Shown here: piece by piece, positions 1 through 5,665 of the stretch
Layout: each line of letters starts with the position of its first letter
Position numbering within the stretch: position 1 is the stretch's first letter
From: Saccharospirillum sp035704555
GTDB lineage: Bacteria; Pseudomonadota; Gammaproteobacteria; Pseudomonadales; Natronospirillaceae
Reading direction: 5' to 3'
Assembly (NCBI GenBank): GCA_035704555.1
Contig: DASSWT010000127.1
Span: forward strand, 1 to 6,498
DNA length: 6,498 nt
The notes under the pieces: generated by a model
Database searches by the model: none
Told to the model about the DNA's origin: nothing
What the model saw: only the letters and a program-made list of their open reading frames with translations
Translations under genes and position numbers: made by a program

Positions 1-60
1 GGTGCTGTTTCACTGCTAGACTGATCAGGGTAGAGCACGAGTAACCACAGGAGGTTAATT

Positions 61-384
61 ATGTCGAATCGGCGTTTCGGTCAGATCCTTGATCAGTGGG
101 AAGAGCAGCGTCAGCAAAAGCGGGAGCACGTGACAGTGCCCGTTGCGGTAGCTAAAAAGGATCTGGAGCGGTTGCAGGCCCTGGCCGAGGTATATGACCA
201 GCCTGTAGAGTCGATTATGACCGATTTGATTCACGCCGCACTGGCAGAGGTCGAATCCAGCATTCCCTATGTGCCGGGCTCTAAGGTGATTCGCGTCGAA
301 GATGGCGAACCCTGCTACGAAGATGACGGTAAAATGCCCGATTATCTGAATGCGCGGCACCGCGCTGCGCACCCAGAGAACTAA
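61..384 (+). CDS. Small conserved protein with ribbon-helix-helix-like core
   Basis: A 107-residue soluble protein with no signal peptide or membrane segment. The start is fixed by a strong CAGGAGG Shine-Dalgarno at 48-54, six bases before the ATG. The N-terminus (about residues 1-22) is a charged, Gln/Arg-rich helix. Residues about 24-64 (VTVPVAVAKKDLERLQALAE..., then a second helix ending LIHAALAEVE) have the strand-helix-helix pattern of ribbon-helix-helix proteins. The acidic tail contains GEPCYEDDG. It resembles a short family in Pseudomonas and relatives that databases often label 'type 1 pili tip component'; that recollection is not verified here, and nothing in the sequence supports a pilus role. 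It converges on the quinone oxidoreductase gene with 9 bp between stop codons and no obvious terminator. The coding call is firm; the function is unknown and DNA binding is an inference. Confidence 0.85.
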   Translation: MSNRRFGQILDQWEEQRQQKREHVTVPVAVAKKDLERLQALAEVYDQPVESIMTDLIHAALAEVESSIPYVPGSKVIRVEDGEPCYEDDGKMPDYLNARHRAAHPEN

Positions 385-393
385 TCGGCCAAA

Positions 394-1368
394 TTAAGGA
401 AGAAGCACCGTAGAGCCGGTGGTTTTACGGGCTTCCAGGTCGCGGTGTGCCTGAGCAGTGTCTTTCAGGGCATAGGTCTGGTTCACCTGAATCTTGACGA
501 TGCCCTTGCTGACCACGTCCAGCAGGCGCTCAGCACCTTCAACCAGTAATTCCCGGGTAGCAATGTGCGTCGCCAGTGTCGGCCGGGTTACATACAGGGA
601 GCCCTTGGGCGCCAGAATACCGGGGCTGAACGGGTCAACCGGGCCGGTGGCATTGCCGTAGGACGCCAGCACGCCGAATGGGCGCAGTGAGTCCAGCGAG
701 GCCATAAAGGTTTCCTTGCCGATGGAATCATAGGCGACGGCTACCCCTTCGCCGTTGGTCAGCTCACGCACACGCTGGGCAATGTCTTCCTTGTTGTAAT
801 CGATCACATGGTCACAGCCGTTATCCAGCGCCATTTTGGCCTTGGCTTCACCACCAACACAGCCAATCACCGTCGCGCCAAGATGCTTGGCCCACTGCGT
901 CAGAATCAAGCCCACGCCGCCTACGGCCGCGTAAACCAACAAAGTATCGCCCGCCTTGACCGGGTAGGTGCGGAACAGCAGGTAATGTGCGGTCAGGCCC
1001 TTGAGCATCATTGCCGCAGCTGTAGTGTCTTCGATGGAATCCGGCAATTTGATCAGCTTGTCGGCATCGATCAGGCGGGCCTCAGCGTAGGCACCGACGT
1101 TCATTGGGTAGGCGACACGGTCACCCACGGTCAGGTCCGTCACACCCTCACCGACGGCCTCTACCACACCAGCAGCTTCCATACCCAAAACAGCTGGGTA
1201 GCTCGGCTGCGGGTACAGGCCGGTGCGCATGTAAACATCAATGTAGTTCAAGCCAACGGCCGTCTGTTTCAGGCGTACCTGGCCTTTGGCCGGTTCAGGC
1301 AGGGTAATCTCATCCCACTGCAGGGCATCGGGCCCGCCCGGGGTGTGAATGCGGATGGCGTGTGTCAT
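394..1368 (-). CDS. qor: NADPH:quinone oxidoreductase, QorA type (zinc-free MDR family)
   Basis: A 324-residue cytoplasmic medium-chain dehydrogenase/reductase, close to the length of E. coli QorA (327). It is expected to reduce quinones with NADPH. In order: a GroES-like N-terminal domain with NYIDVYMRTGLYP (41-53) and LGMEAAGVVEAVG (61-73), the linker MMLKGLTAHYLL (120-131), the Rossmann nucleotide loop YAAVGGVG (146-153), then AYDSIGKETF and GSLYVTRPTLATH, both typical of QorA. The C-terminus (TTGSTVLLP) is complete. The cysteine and histidine ligands of zinc-dependent alcohol dehydrogenases are not seen. The loop reads AAVGGVG where AAAGGVG is usual, a mild change unlikely to matter. The start is supported by GGGAG about seven bases upstream on the minus strand. 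It is transcribed divergently from the DJ-1-like gene. Family membership is near certain; the physiological substrate is not visible. Confidence 0.95.
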   Translation of the reverse strand: MTHAIRIHTPGGPDALQWDEITLPEPAKGQVRLKQTAVGLNYIDVYMRTGLYPQPSYPAVLGMEAAGVVEAVGEGVTDLTVGDRVAYPMNVGAYAEARLIDADKLIKLPDSIEDTTAAAMMLKGLTAHYLLFRTYPVKAGDTLLVYAAVGGVGLILTQWAKHLGATVIGCVGGEAKAKMALDNGCDHVIDYNKEDIAQRVRELTNGEGVAVAYDSIGKETFMASLDSLRPFGVLASYGNATGPVDPFSPGILAPKGSLYVTRPTLATHIATRELLVEGAERLLDVVSKGIVKIQVNQTYALKDTAQAHRDLEARKTTGSTVLLP

Positions 1369-1596
1369 TGGCAGCTCCCAATTTTGTTGAGGTAATTCAA
1401 TTCGGTGGAACGGTACGACAATTTATCACGAACGGACGCCCAGTGTGTTCCCTGTAAGGGTCACTGCGTTGCCTGTTGAAGCGAAGCGTACTGTATTAAC
1501 CACCTAATACCCCCTGTTTGCCGGATATTGATAATCTGGTTTCAGTCGCCGTACCTTTCTAACGCCCTGTTCTGAAAGGCGCTGTAAGCGACGACA

Positions 1597-1632
1597 GACA
1601 ACACTCCCTACAACACTCTTTACAACAAGAAC
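1597..1632 (+). repeat. Three imperfect 12 bp tandem units in the DJ-1 gene leader
   Basis: Units at 1597-1608 (gacaacactccc), 1609-1620 (tacaacactctt) and 1621-1632 (tacaacaagaac) share the core ACAACA in exact 12 bp register. Units 1 and 2 match at 9 of 12 positions; unit 3 keeps only the first seven bases of unit 2. The array ends next to the AGGAG that precedes the ATG at 1645, so it would lie in the 5' untranslated leader. It is purine/CA-rich and unstructured, and may simply enhance translation initiation or be chance. Confidence 0.45.
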
Positions 1633-1644
1633 AGGAGAACCGAC

Positions 1645-2217
1645 ATGTCTAAAAAACGCATTCTTATGATCACCGGTGACTACACCGAAGACTACGAAAC
1701 CATGGTCCCCTTCCAAACCTTGCTGGCCGTAGGCCATCAGGTCGACGCCGTCTGCCCCGAAAAGGCCGCAGGCGACAGCGTCGCCACCGCAATTCACGAT
1801 TTTGAAGGCGACCAGACCTACAGCGAAAAGCCCGGGCACCGCTTCGCCCTGAACGCCAGTTTTGACGAGATTAAGGTCGAAGACTACGATGCTCTGGTCG
1901 TTCCCGGCGGGCGGGCACCCGAGTACCTGCGCCTGAACAAAGACGTACTGGCCATGGTGAAGCACTTTTTCGACGCCAATAAACCGGTCGCCGCTATCTG
2001 CCACGGCGCTCAATTGCTTGCTGCTGCCGGTGTTTTGCGCGGCCGCCACTGTTCAGCGTACCCGGCCTGCCGGCCCGAGGTAGAAGCCAGCGGAGCTGAC
2101 TATGCCGATATCGACGTGACCGATGCGGTAACCGATGGCAACCTGGTAACAGCCCCCGCCTGGCCAGCACATCCGGCCTGGCTGATGCAGTTTATGGCGG
2201 TGCTGGATAAACACTGA
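1645..2217 (+). CDS. DJ-1/PfpI family protein (class I glutamine amidotransferase-like fold)
   Basis: A 190-residue cytoplasmic single-domain protein of the usual length for the DJ-1/PfpI family. Family landmarks are present: strand KKRILMITGDYTEDYE (3-18) with a Glu near position 15 placed like the Glu that pairs with the nucleophile; LVVPGGRAPEYLR (84-96); and the nucleophile elbow AICHGAQLLAAAG (117-129) with Cys119-His120. The closing segment LVTAPAWPAHPAWLMQFM is typical, with Pro-Ala-Trp replacing the commoner Ser/Gly-rich turn. Family members include proteases or chaperones (PfpI), glyoxalase/deglycase-like enzymes and stress proteins; the sequence cannot choose among them. The ATG is preceded by CAGGAGA at 1632-1638. 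It is divergent from the quinone oxidoreductase gene, so a shared electrophile or oxidative stress role is plausible but inferred. No clear terminator follows the stop codon. Confidence 0.93.
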   Translation: MSKKRILMITGDYTEDYETMVPFQTLLAVGHQVDAVCPEKAAGDSVATAIHDFEGDQTYSEKPGHRFALNASFDEIKVEDYDALVVPGGRAPEYLRLNKDVLAMVKHFFDANKPVAAICHGAQLLAAAGVLRGRHCSAYPACRPEVEASGADYADIDVTDAVTDGNLVTAPAWPAHPAWLMQFMAVLDKH

Positions 2218-2263
2218 GAAACAGAGCAGCGGTATCGGGCCGCCGCATTGAACCCTGGCTGTT

Positions 2264-2526
2264 ATAACTCAAGCAGCGGAGTTCGGGTCGGCTAGGTGGC
2301 TTTGGCCCGCAACGGGTACCGGGTGAGCCCTTGTGGGGTCGGCGTGGACCCATCCATGGGGCCTAGACCGCAAGATATGAATCCCATCCATGGGATTCAC
2401 CCTTCGGGCTCGCTGCGCTCATGCTAAAACGCTCCTGGCGTTCTAGTCCCTGTTGCGGACTTCCCCACAAGGGCTCACCCGGCACCCGCCGCTCGTTTCT
2501 CCGGCGAACTCCGAAACTTGAGTTAT
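2264..2526. repeat. Long palindromic intergenic element, copy 1 (with internal insert)
   Basis: This fills most of the 357 bp gene-free stretch 2218-2574. The ends are inverted: ATAACTCAAG at 2264-2273 pairs with CTTGAGTTAT at 2517-2526, and GGAGTTCG (2278-2285) with CGAACTCC (2505-2512). Inside is a perfect 20 bp inverted repeat, 2319-2338 against 2463-2482, extendable to 25 bp arms with one mismatch (2314-2338 and 2463-2487). The centre carries smaller hairpins: CCCATCCATGGG at 2349-2360; GAATCCCA-TCCA-TGGGATTC at 2379-2398; AACGC-TCCTG-GCGTT at 2428-2442; and CCGCAA (2368-2373) paired with TTGCGG (2453-2458). There is no coding potential and no transposase. It resembles a MITE or a large REP-like structured repeat; a role as bidirectional terminator after the DJ-1 gene is possible. 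A related, inverted copy lies at 3549-3738. Confidence 0.85.
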
Positions 2527-2574
2527 TAGCAATCGGCGTTCAGGACAGCCTGTTTCAATACGGAGGGCTAACCC

Positions 2575-2925
2575 ATGTGTAAATTGTTCATCAAAGCCGA
2601 CCCCGACCTCTGGGTCAGCACCACTCATTCACTGCGTATAGACGGCATGGTGACCAGCGTTCGGCTGGAAAATTATTTCTGGCAGATTCTGGAACAGATC
2701 GCCCAGCGCGATGAAATGAACCGGGCGCAGATGATCACTCGCTTGTACCACGAATCCATCGATGCCGGTCACGACCTGGGGAACTTCACATCCTTCCTGC
2801 GTGTCTGTGCGCTACGCTATCTGGCACTGCAACTCTCTGGCGACATACCGGCAAGAGACGACGTAGCGATCGCCACCCTGGATGCCGAGACCATCCTTGC
2901 ACGCGAAGCCAATGGCCTTCATTAA
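2575..2925 (+). CDS. Ribbon-helix-helix domain protein, RHH_4 type
   Basis: A 116-residue protein with the hallmarks of the RHH_4 family: N-terminal MCKLFIKADPDLW, the segment TTHSLRIDGMVTSVRLENYFWQILEQIA (16-43), and NFTSFLRVCALRYLAL (70-85). The strand TSVRL (27-31) followed by the helices NYFWQILEQIAQRD and NRAQMITRLYHESIDA fits a ribbon-helix-helix DNA-binding dimer, with the strand presumably entering the major groove. The family is widespread in proteobacteria, but its targets are largely unknown to me. CGGAGGG at 2561-2567, seven bases upstream, supports the ATG. It lies 48 bp downstream of palindromic element copy 1 and converges on the DUF1801/HhH gene with six bases between stop codons. 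The convergent layout argues against a toxin-antitoxin operon with that gene. Nucleoid-associated or transcriptional regulator is the best inference. Confidence 0.9.
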   Translation: MCKLFIKADPDLWVSTTHSLRIDGMVTSVRLENYFWQILEQIAQRDEMNRAQMITRLYHESIDAGHDLGNFTSFLRVCALRYLALQLSGDIPARDDVAIATLDAETILAREANGLH

Positions 2926-2931
2926 TTACCG

Positions 2932-3504
2932 TTAATCCGATTTAAAACTCAAACCCCGCGCCTCCAGAGACGATTGGAGGAGCGGGATAGCGCTTGGCCC
3001 GACTCCGTGCAAAGCCAGTAGGTCCTGTTCGGAAAACTTCTCCAGATCCTCAGGTACCTGAATACCCGCCTGGGCCAGCGCCCGCTGTGCCGGTGCTGAT
3101 AATTGAATGAGAAACCCATTGTCGGCAAGCAGGCCTTCCTGCTGGTAATGCTCATAACCCGTCTTAGTCAGTAGCGCCAGTTCGCGGAACAGCGCTGGCT
3201 CGGTTCGGGTGAAATTGAAACAGGATTTACCCTGCATCCGTTGCTTCAACTCATCACTCGCCGTTGCCAGAAGCGCTGGCTCAACATAAACCGGCATCAG
3301 GTGAAAACTGACGTAGTTTTTCTTGATCTGCACCGCCGCGAAAAACAGAGGCTTTTTGTTTTTCTGGATATAGCGGCTATTCAGGTAGTACTCCGTTACT
3401 GTATCGGTGCTGACGGTCATTGAATTGGCATAGGGGACCAGTAAAGCTTTTAGAGCTGAGAATACCGATGTGAATTCTGTTGGATGAGCTGTGGTGGAGG
3501 GCAT
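2932..3504 (-). CDS. DUF1801-like protein with C-terminal helix-hairpin-helix
   Basis: A 190-residue soluble protein. Residues about 12-122 resemble DUF1801/YdhG-like domains: FSALKALLVPYANSMTV at the front, the strand pattern KPLFFAAVQIKKNYVSFHLMPVY (51-73), and GKSCFNFTR (92-100), where these proteins usually have a Lys-Ser/Gly-Cys-Phe/Ile motif. Residues about 135-188 (LSAPAQRALAQAGI, then LEKFSEQDLLALHGVGPSAIPLLQSSLEARGLSF) form a helix-hairpin-helix module with the LHGVGPSA loop at 165-172, as in RNA polymerase alpha C-terminal or DNA-repair HhH domains, which bind DNA backbone without sequence preference. The two modules also occur as separate proteins. AAGAGGA about eight bases upstream supports the ATG, and the leader is AT-rich (TATTAATAATT near 3541-3551), a possible -10 region. 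The biochemical role is unknown; nucleic-acid binding is inferred from the HhH. Confidence 0.85.
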   Translation of the reverse strand: MPSTTAHPTEFTSVFSALKALLVPYANSMTVSTDTVTEYYLNSRYIQKNKKPLFFAAVQIKKNYVSFHLMPVYVEPALLATASDELKQRMQGKSCFNFTRTEPALFRELALLTKTGYEHYQQEGLLADNGFLIQLSAPAQRALAQAGIQVPEDLEKFSEQDLLALHGVGPSAIPLLQSSLEARGLSFKSD

Positions 3505-3548
3505 TGTTTATGGTCCTCTTTTCGATGTAATCATCTTCTAATTATTAA

Positions 3549-3738
3549 TAGCTTAAATTTCAGAGTTCGCTCGGAAGACTAGCACCGGGTGCCGGGTATG
3601 CCTCTGTGGGGGAGTCCGCAACATGGATGTTGCGGTCTAGGCCCCATGGACGGGTTCACGCCGACCCCACAGAGGCATACCCGGTATCCGGTGCGGGCCA
3701 TCGCCTCTGAGCCGAACCAAACTCAGAAACTTGAGTTA
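3549..3738. repeat. Long palindromic intergenic element, copy 2 (inverted, short form)
   Basis: About 190 bp between the DUF1801/HhH gene and the LysR remnant. The outer ends pair imperfectly: 3549-3567 against 3720-3738, 15 of 19. The main stem is a perfect 20 bp inverted repeat, 3592-3611 against 3665-3684, extendable to 30 bp arms with two mismatches (3582-3611 and 3665-3694). An inner hairpin, CCGCAACA-TGGA-TGTTGCGG, spans 3616-3635. The 20 bases at 3630-3649 are the reverse complement of 2354-2373 in copy 1, so the two copies are homologous and lie in opposite orientation. The right edge (CTTGAGTTA) overlaps the stop codon of the LysR remnant. There is no coding capacity. Likely a non-autonomous mobile or structured repeat; a terminator role is possible. 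Confidence 0.85.
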
Positions 3739-4071
3739 GTAACGCCTGAGCCCTTCAAACATCTCTTTCACGTAACCGGCCAATGTTTCGCTTGCCGAAC
3801 CCAGACCACCTCGCCTCAGCAACAGAATCTGATAATCCCCAATGGGCGGTAGGCCGGATTCTGCGCCCAGCCGGGTCAGGGGTGATTTGACCATGCTTGC
3901 CGGGAAGGCGGAGACCGCCAAGTCGGCGACCATGGCGGCTTTCTGGCCGGCGCAGTGAATGCTGGTGTAGGCGACGCGGTAGCCAATGCCAGCGTTGTCC
4001 AGTGCCTCCAGCGCCATGGCGCGCCAGCAACAGCCGGGCCCAGCGGCGGACCGGCTGACCACCAATCTTTG
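3736..4071 (-). pseudogene. C-terminal remnant of a LysR-type transcriptional regulator
   Basis: About 110 codons that match only the last third of a LysR effector-binding domain. GCCWRAMALEALDNAGIGYRVAYTS is followed by GQKAAMVADLAVSAFPASMV and then GLPPIGDYQILLLRRGG, the order seen in LrhA/HexA-like LysR proteins. Members are normally about 290-310 residues, so the winged-helix DNA-binding domain and the first half of the ligand domain (about 185 residues) are missing. Upstream in frame there are only two codons (CAA, AGA) before the TGA that ends gbcA, and the first possible starts are TTG (4065) and GTG (4062) without a convincing Shine-Dalgarno. The stop TAA at 3736-3738 lies in the terminal sequence of palindromic element copy 2. 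Best read as a deletion scar that cannot bind DNA; expression as a stray domain is unlikely but not excluded. Confidence 0.8.
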
Positions 4072-5373
4072 TCAGCCTACCCGCAGTTCAGAAACCCCGG
4101 TTTCCTCAGCACTGTCAGCCGACTGTGCCAGCACCGCCTGGCTGTACCAGTTCACAAAGTTGATCACCCCGAACTCATAGGTTTCGGAGTAGGGGCCGGG
4201 CTGGTAAGCAACGGAGTTGATGCCTTGCTGGTTGTGCTCGGCAAGGGTTCTGTCCTGGCGGTTGGTTGCATCCCAGACCTGGCGCAGCCGCTCGGGGTCG
4301 TAGTCTATGCCTTCGACGGCGTCTTTGTGCACCAGCCATTTGGTGGTCACACGGGTTTTCTGGGCGCTGATCGGTTGCACCTGGAAAACAATGGCGTGGT
4401 CGCTTTGCATGTGGTTCCAGGAGTTGGGCAAATGCAGAATGCGCAGTGACCCCAGTTCCCGGTTCTGAATGCGACCCATGGTTTTCTGGCTACCGGCTTT
4501 GCCGTCCATCGTCATCACCTGGGTGCCTTCTTTCAGTGGCATCCGTACCAGCCGGTTTTGCAGGCCGTGTTCAACATGCTTGTGTGGAATACCCTCGGCG
4601 TCCCAGGCTTTGGCCTGACGTTCACACAGCGCCTTGAACTCGGGTGTTGCTCGTGGGTCGTTGGTGTCGTCCCATTCGAGCAGGGAGCGCAGTAACTCCG
4701 GGTGGGAGCCGGCGCAGTGGTAGCACTCGCGGTTATTTTCAATCACCAGCTTCCAGTTGGCGTCTTCATCGAGATGCGATTCGGCGGCAACTTTAGCGTT
4801 TTCCATGTCGTACGGTTCCATGTAGGTCGACAGGGTTTCCAGGTAGGGGTCGATCTCTGGTGCCTCGCCCTCGGCCAGGCAAACATAAATAAAGCCACCG
4901 GCGGTTTTACAGTGTGCAGGTTTCAGGCCGAACTGGCTTTTATCGAAGGCATCGCCCATGGCATCACCGGTATAGATCAGGTTGCCTTTCAGGTCGTAAG
5001 TCCACTGGTGGTAGGGGCAAGTCAGATTGGCGACCTTGCCTTTGGCACTGGTGCACAGCCGGGAACCGCGATGGCGACAGACGTTGTGAAAGGCGCGTAC
5101 TTCGCCATCCCGGTCGCGAACCACAAGCACCGGGTTCTGGCCAATATCCACCGTGATGTAATCGCCTTTTCCGGGTAGCTCGCAGGTCATGCCGACGAAC
5201 AGCCACTGCTTCATAAAGATGGTTTCCATATCGAGCCGGAACATCATCGGGTCGTTATAAAACGCCTGTGGCAGCGATTCATTTCCAGAGCGCTGTTGCA
5301 ACTGGGTGCGCATGGCCTGTCGGGCCTCGGGCATTGAGGCATAGGTCAGATTGAGCAGGTCGGTTTCGGTCAT
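4072..5373 (-). CDS. gbcA: Glycine betaine monooxygenase, Rieske oxygenase subunit
   Basis: A 433-residue Rieske non-heme iron oxygenase, expected to demethylate glycine betaine to dimethylglycine with release of formaldehyde, using electrons from GbcB. The Rieske [2Fe-2S] motif is Cys99-Arg-His101 ... Cys119-Pro-Tyr-His122. The catalytic domain has NWKLVIENNRECYHCAGSH (206-224), giving iron ligands His219 and His224, with Asp374 in NRQDRTLAEHNQQG as the likely third. Glu216 sits where most Rieske oxygenases carry the bridging Asp; glutamate there is characteristic of the carnitine/betaine group (CntA). The ATG at 5373 is chosen over one 54 bases upstream because AGGAG lies seven bases before it. 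The gene is divergent from gbcB. Other quaternary-amine oxygenases (carnitine, stachydrine) are possible, but length and partner favour GbcA. The stop TGA directly abuts a LysR remnant in the same frame. Confidence 0.88.
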   Translation of the reverse strand: MTETDLLNLTYASMPEARQAMRTQLQQRSGNESLPQAFYNDPMMFRLDMETIFMKQWLFVGMTCELPGKGDYITVDIGQNPVLVVRDRDGEVRAFHNVCRHRGSRLCTSAKGKVANLTCPYHQWTYDLKGNLIYTGDAMGDAFDKSQFGLKPAHCKTAGGFIYVCLAEGEAPEIDPYLETLSTYMEPYDMENAKVAAESHLDEDANWKLVIENNRECYHCAGSHPELLRSLLEWDDTNDPRATPEFKALCERQAKAWDAEGIPHKHVEHGLQNRLVRMPLKEGTQVMTMDGKAGSQKTMGRIQNRELGSLRILHLPNSWNHMQSDHAIVFQVQPISAQKTRVTTKWLVHKDAVEGIDYDPERLRQVWDATNRQDRTLAEHNQQGINSVAYQPGPYSETYEFGVINFVNWYSQAVLAQSADSAEETGVSELRVG

Positions 5374-5380
5374 GGCGCGA

Positions 5381-5385
5381 CTCCT
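5381..5385 (-). promoter_or_regulatory. Ribosome binding site that sets the gbcA start
   Basis: On the minus strand this reads AGGAG (within TTAGGAG), seven bases upstream of the ATG at 5371-5373. The alternative upstream ATG at 5427 would add 18 residues (MSEGSPDEP...) not expected in this family, so the shorter protein is preferred. Confidence 0.75.
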
Positions 5386-5401
5386 AAGGCAGCGGGGGGC
5401 G

Positions 5402-5418
5402 GGTTCGTCGGGCGAACC
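5402..5418 (-). promoter_or_regulatory. Small hairpin in the gbcA leader
   Basis: GGTTCG (5402-5407) and CGAACC (5413-5418) are perfect 6 bp inverted arms around a 5 base loop, about 30-45 bases upstream of the gbcA start. If the transcript begins further upstream it would form a GC-rich leader hairpin; it could equally be a small operator palindrome. No T-run follows on the minus strand, so it is not a terminator. Confidence 0.4.
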
Positions 5419-5505
5419 TTCGGACAATTGTTGGAATGCTCATTTTCGACACCGCAGCCCTGTCTCATTTGCCCGATTACGACACTTTTTGCTGTTAATT
5501 CGACG

Positions 5506-5553
5506 CCAGGGAGGCTCCTGATAATTACTGTAGAGCCTGCCTGGTGGTTTTTT
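5506..5553 (+). terminator. Terminator-like inverted repeat in the gbcA-gbcB spacer
   Basis: CCAGGGAGGCTC (5506-5517) and GAGCCTGCCTGG (5533-5544) pair over 12 positions with one mismatch around a 15 base AT-rich loop, and six T residues follow at 5548-5553. On the plus strand this has the shape of a Rho-independent terminator, about 110 bases before gbcB. It could attenuate leader transcription into gbcB, end a small RNA, block transcription from the gbcA side, or be a palindromic operator instead. No T-run exists on the minus strand side. Confidence 0.5.
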
Positions 5554-5582
5554 GAAGCCAGTGGAGGAGTTGATCAATAGCA

Positions 5583-5598
5583 TGTCGCATTTGGTTAA
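5583..5598 (+). promoter_or_regulatory. Candidate AraC-family (GbdR/ArgR-like) half-site
   Basis: TGTCGC at 5583-5588, eight bases, then AA at 5597-5598 matches the TGTCGC-N8-AA half-site known for the Pseudomonas regulator ArgR, an AraC-family protein with a DJ-1-like N-terminal domain. GbdR, which controls gbcA and gbcB in Pseudomonas, belongs to the same structural subfamily. A related TGTCTCATTTG occurs at 5461-5471, and on the minus strand TGTCGT-N8-AA lies at 5469-5484. The assignment to GbdR is inference. Confidence 0.4.
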
Positions 5599-5665
5599 CT
5601 GGGGGTGGGGGGTTTTGGTAACAATGGTGTCACTTGAAAGTAGCCCCGGATGAGGATTCCCCCCT

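Noticed and set aside
1..24. Tail of an upstream gene ending at TGA 22-24
   Set aside because: Only seven codons would be visible, and another frame stays open to 44; there is not enough sequence to support a call.
1369..1644. Sigma-70 promoters for the divergent qor and DJ-1 genes, for example GATAAT at 1530-1535
   Set aside because: No acceptable -35 hexamer lies 16-18 bases from the candidate -10 elements on either strand, so no promoter is called in this 276 bp spacer.
2443..2628. Short minus-strand open frame spanning the end of element copy 1
   Set aside because: It runs through the structured repeat and the start of the RHH_4 gene and has no family resemblance.
2575..3504. RHH_4 and DUF1801/HhH genes as a toxin-antitoxin pair
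   Set aside because: The genes converge instead of forming an operon, and neither resembles a known toxin family.
2264..3738. The palindromic elements as integron attC sites flanking a gene cassette
   Set aside because: The ends do not fit the GTTRRRY/RYYYAAC core sites, and the two copies are inverted rather than in the same direction as cassette arrays require.
4702..5178. 158-codon open frame on the plus strand opposite gbcA
   Set aside because: It lies antisense to conserved Rieske domain codons, has no Shine-Dalgarno and encodes no recognisable protein; it is a GC-driven shadow.
5600..5618. G-quadruplex in the G-rich run upstream of gbcB
   Set aside because: There are only two long G runs plus a GG pair; four tracts of three G residues are not available without splitting the runs.
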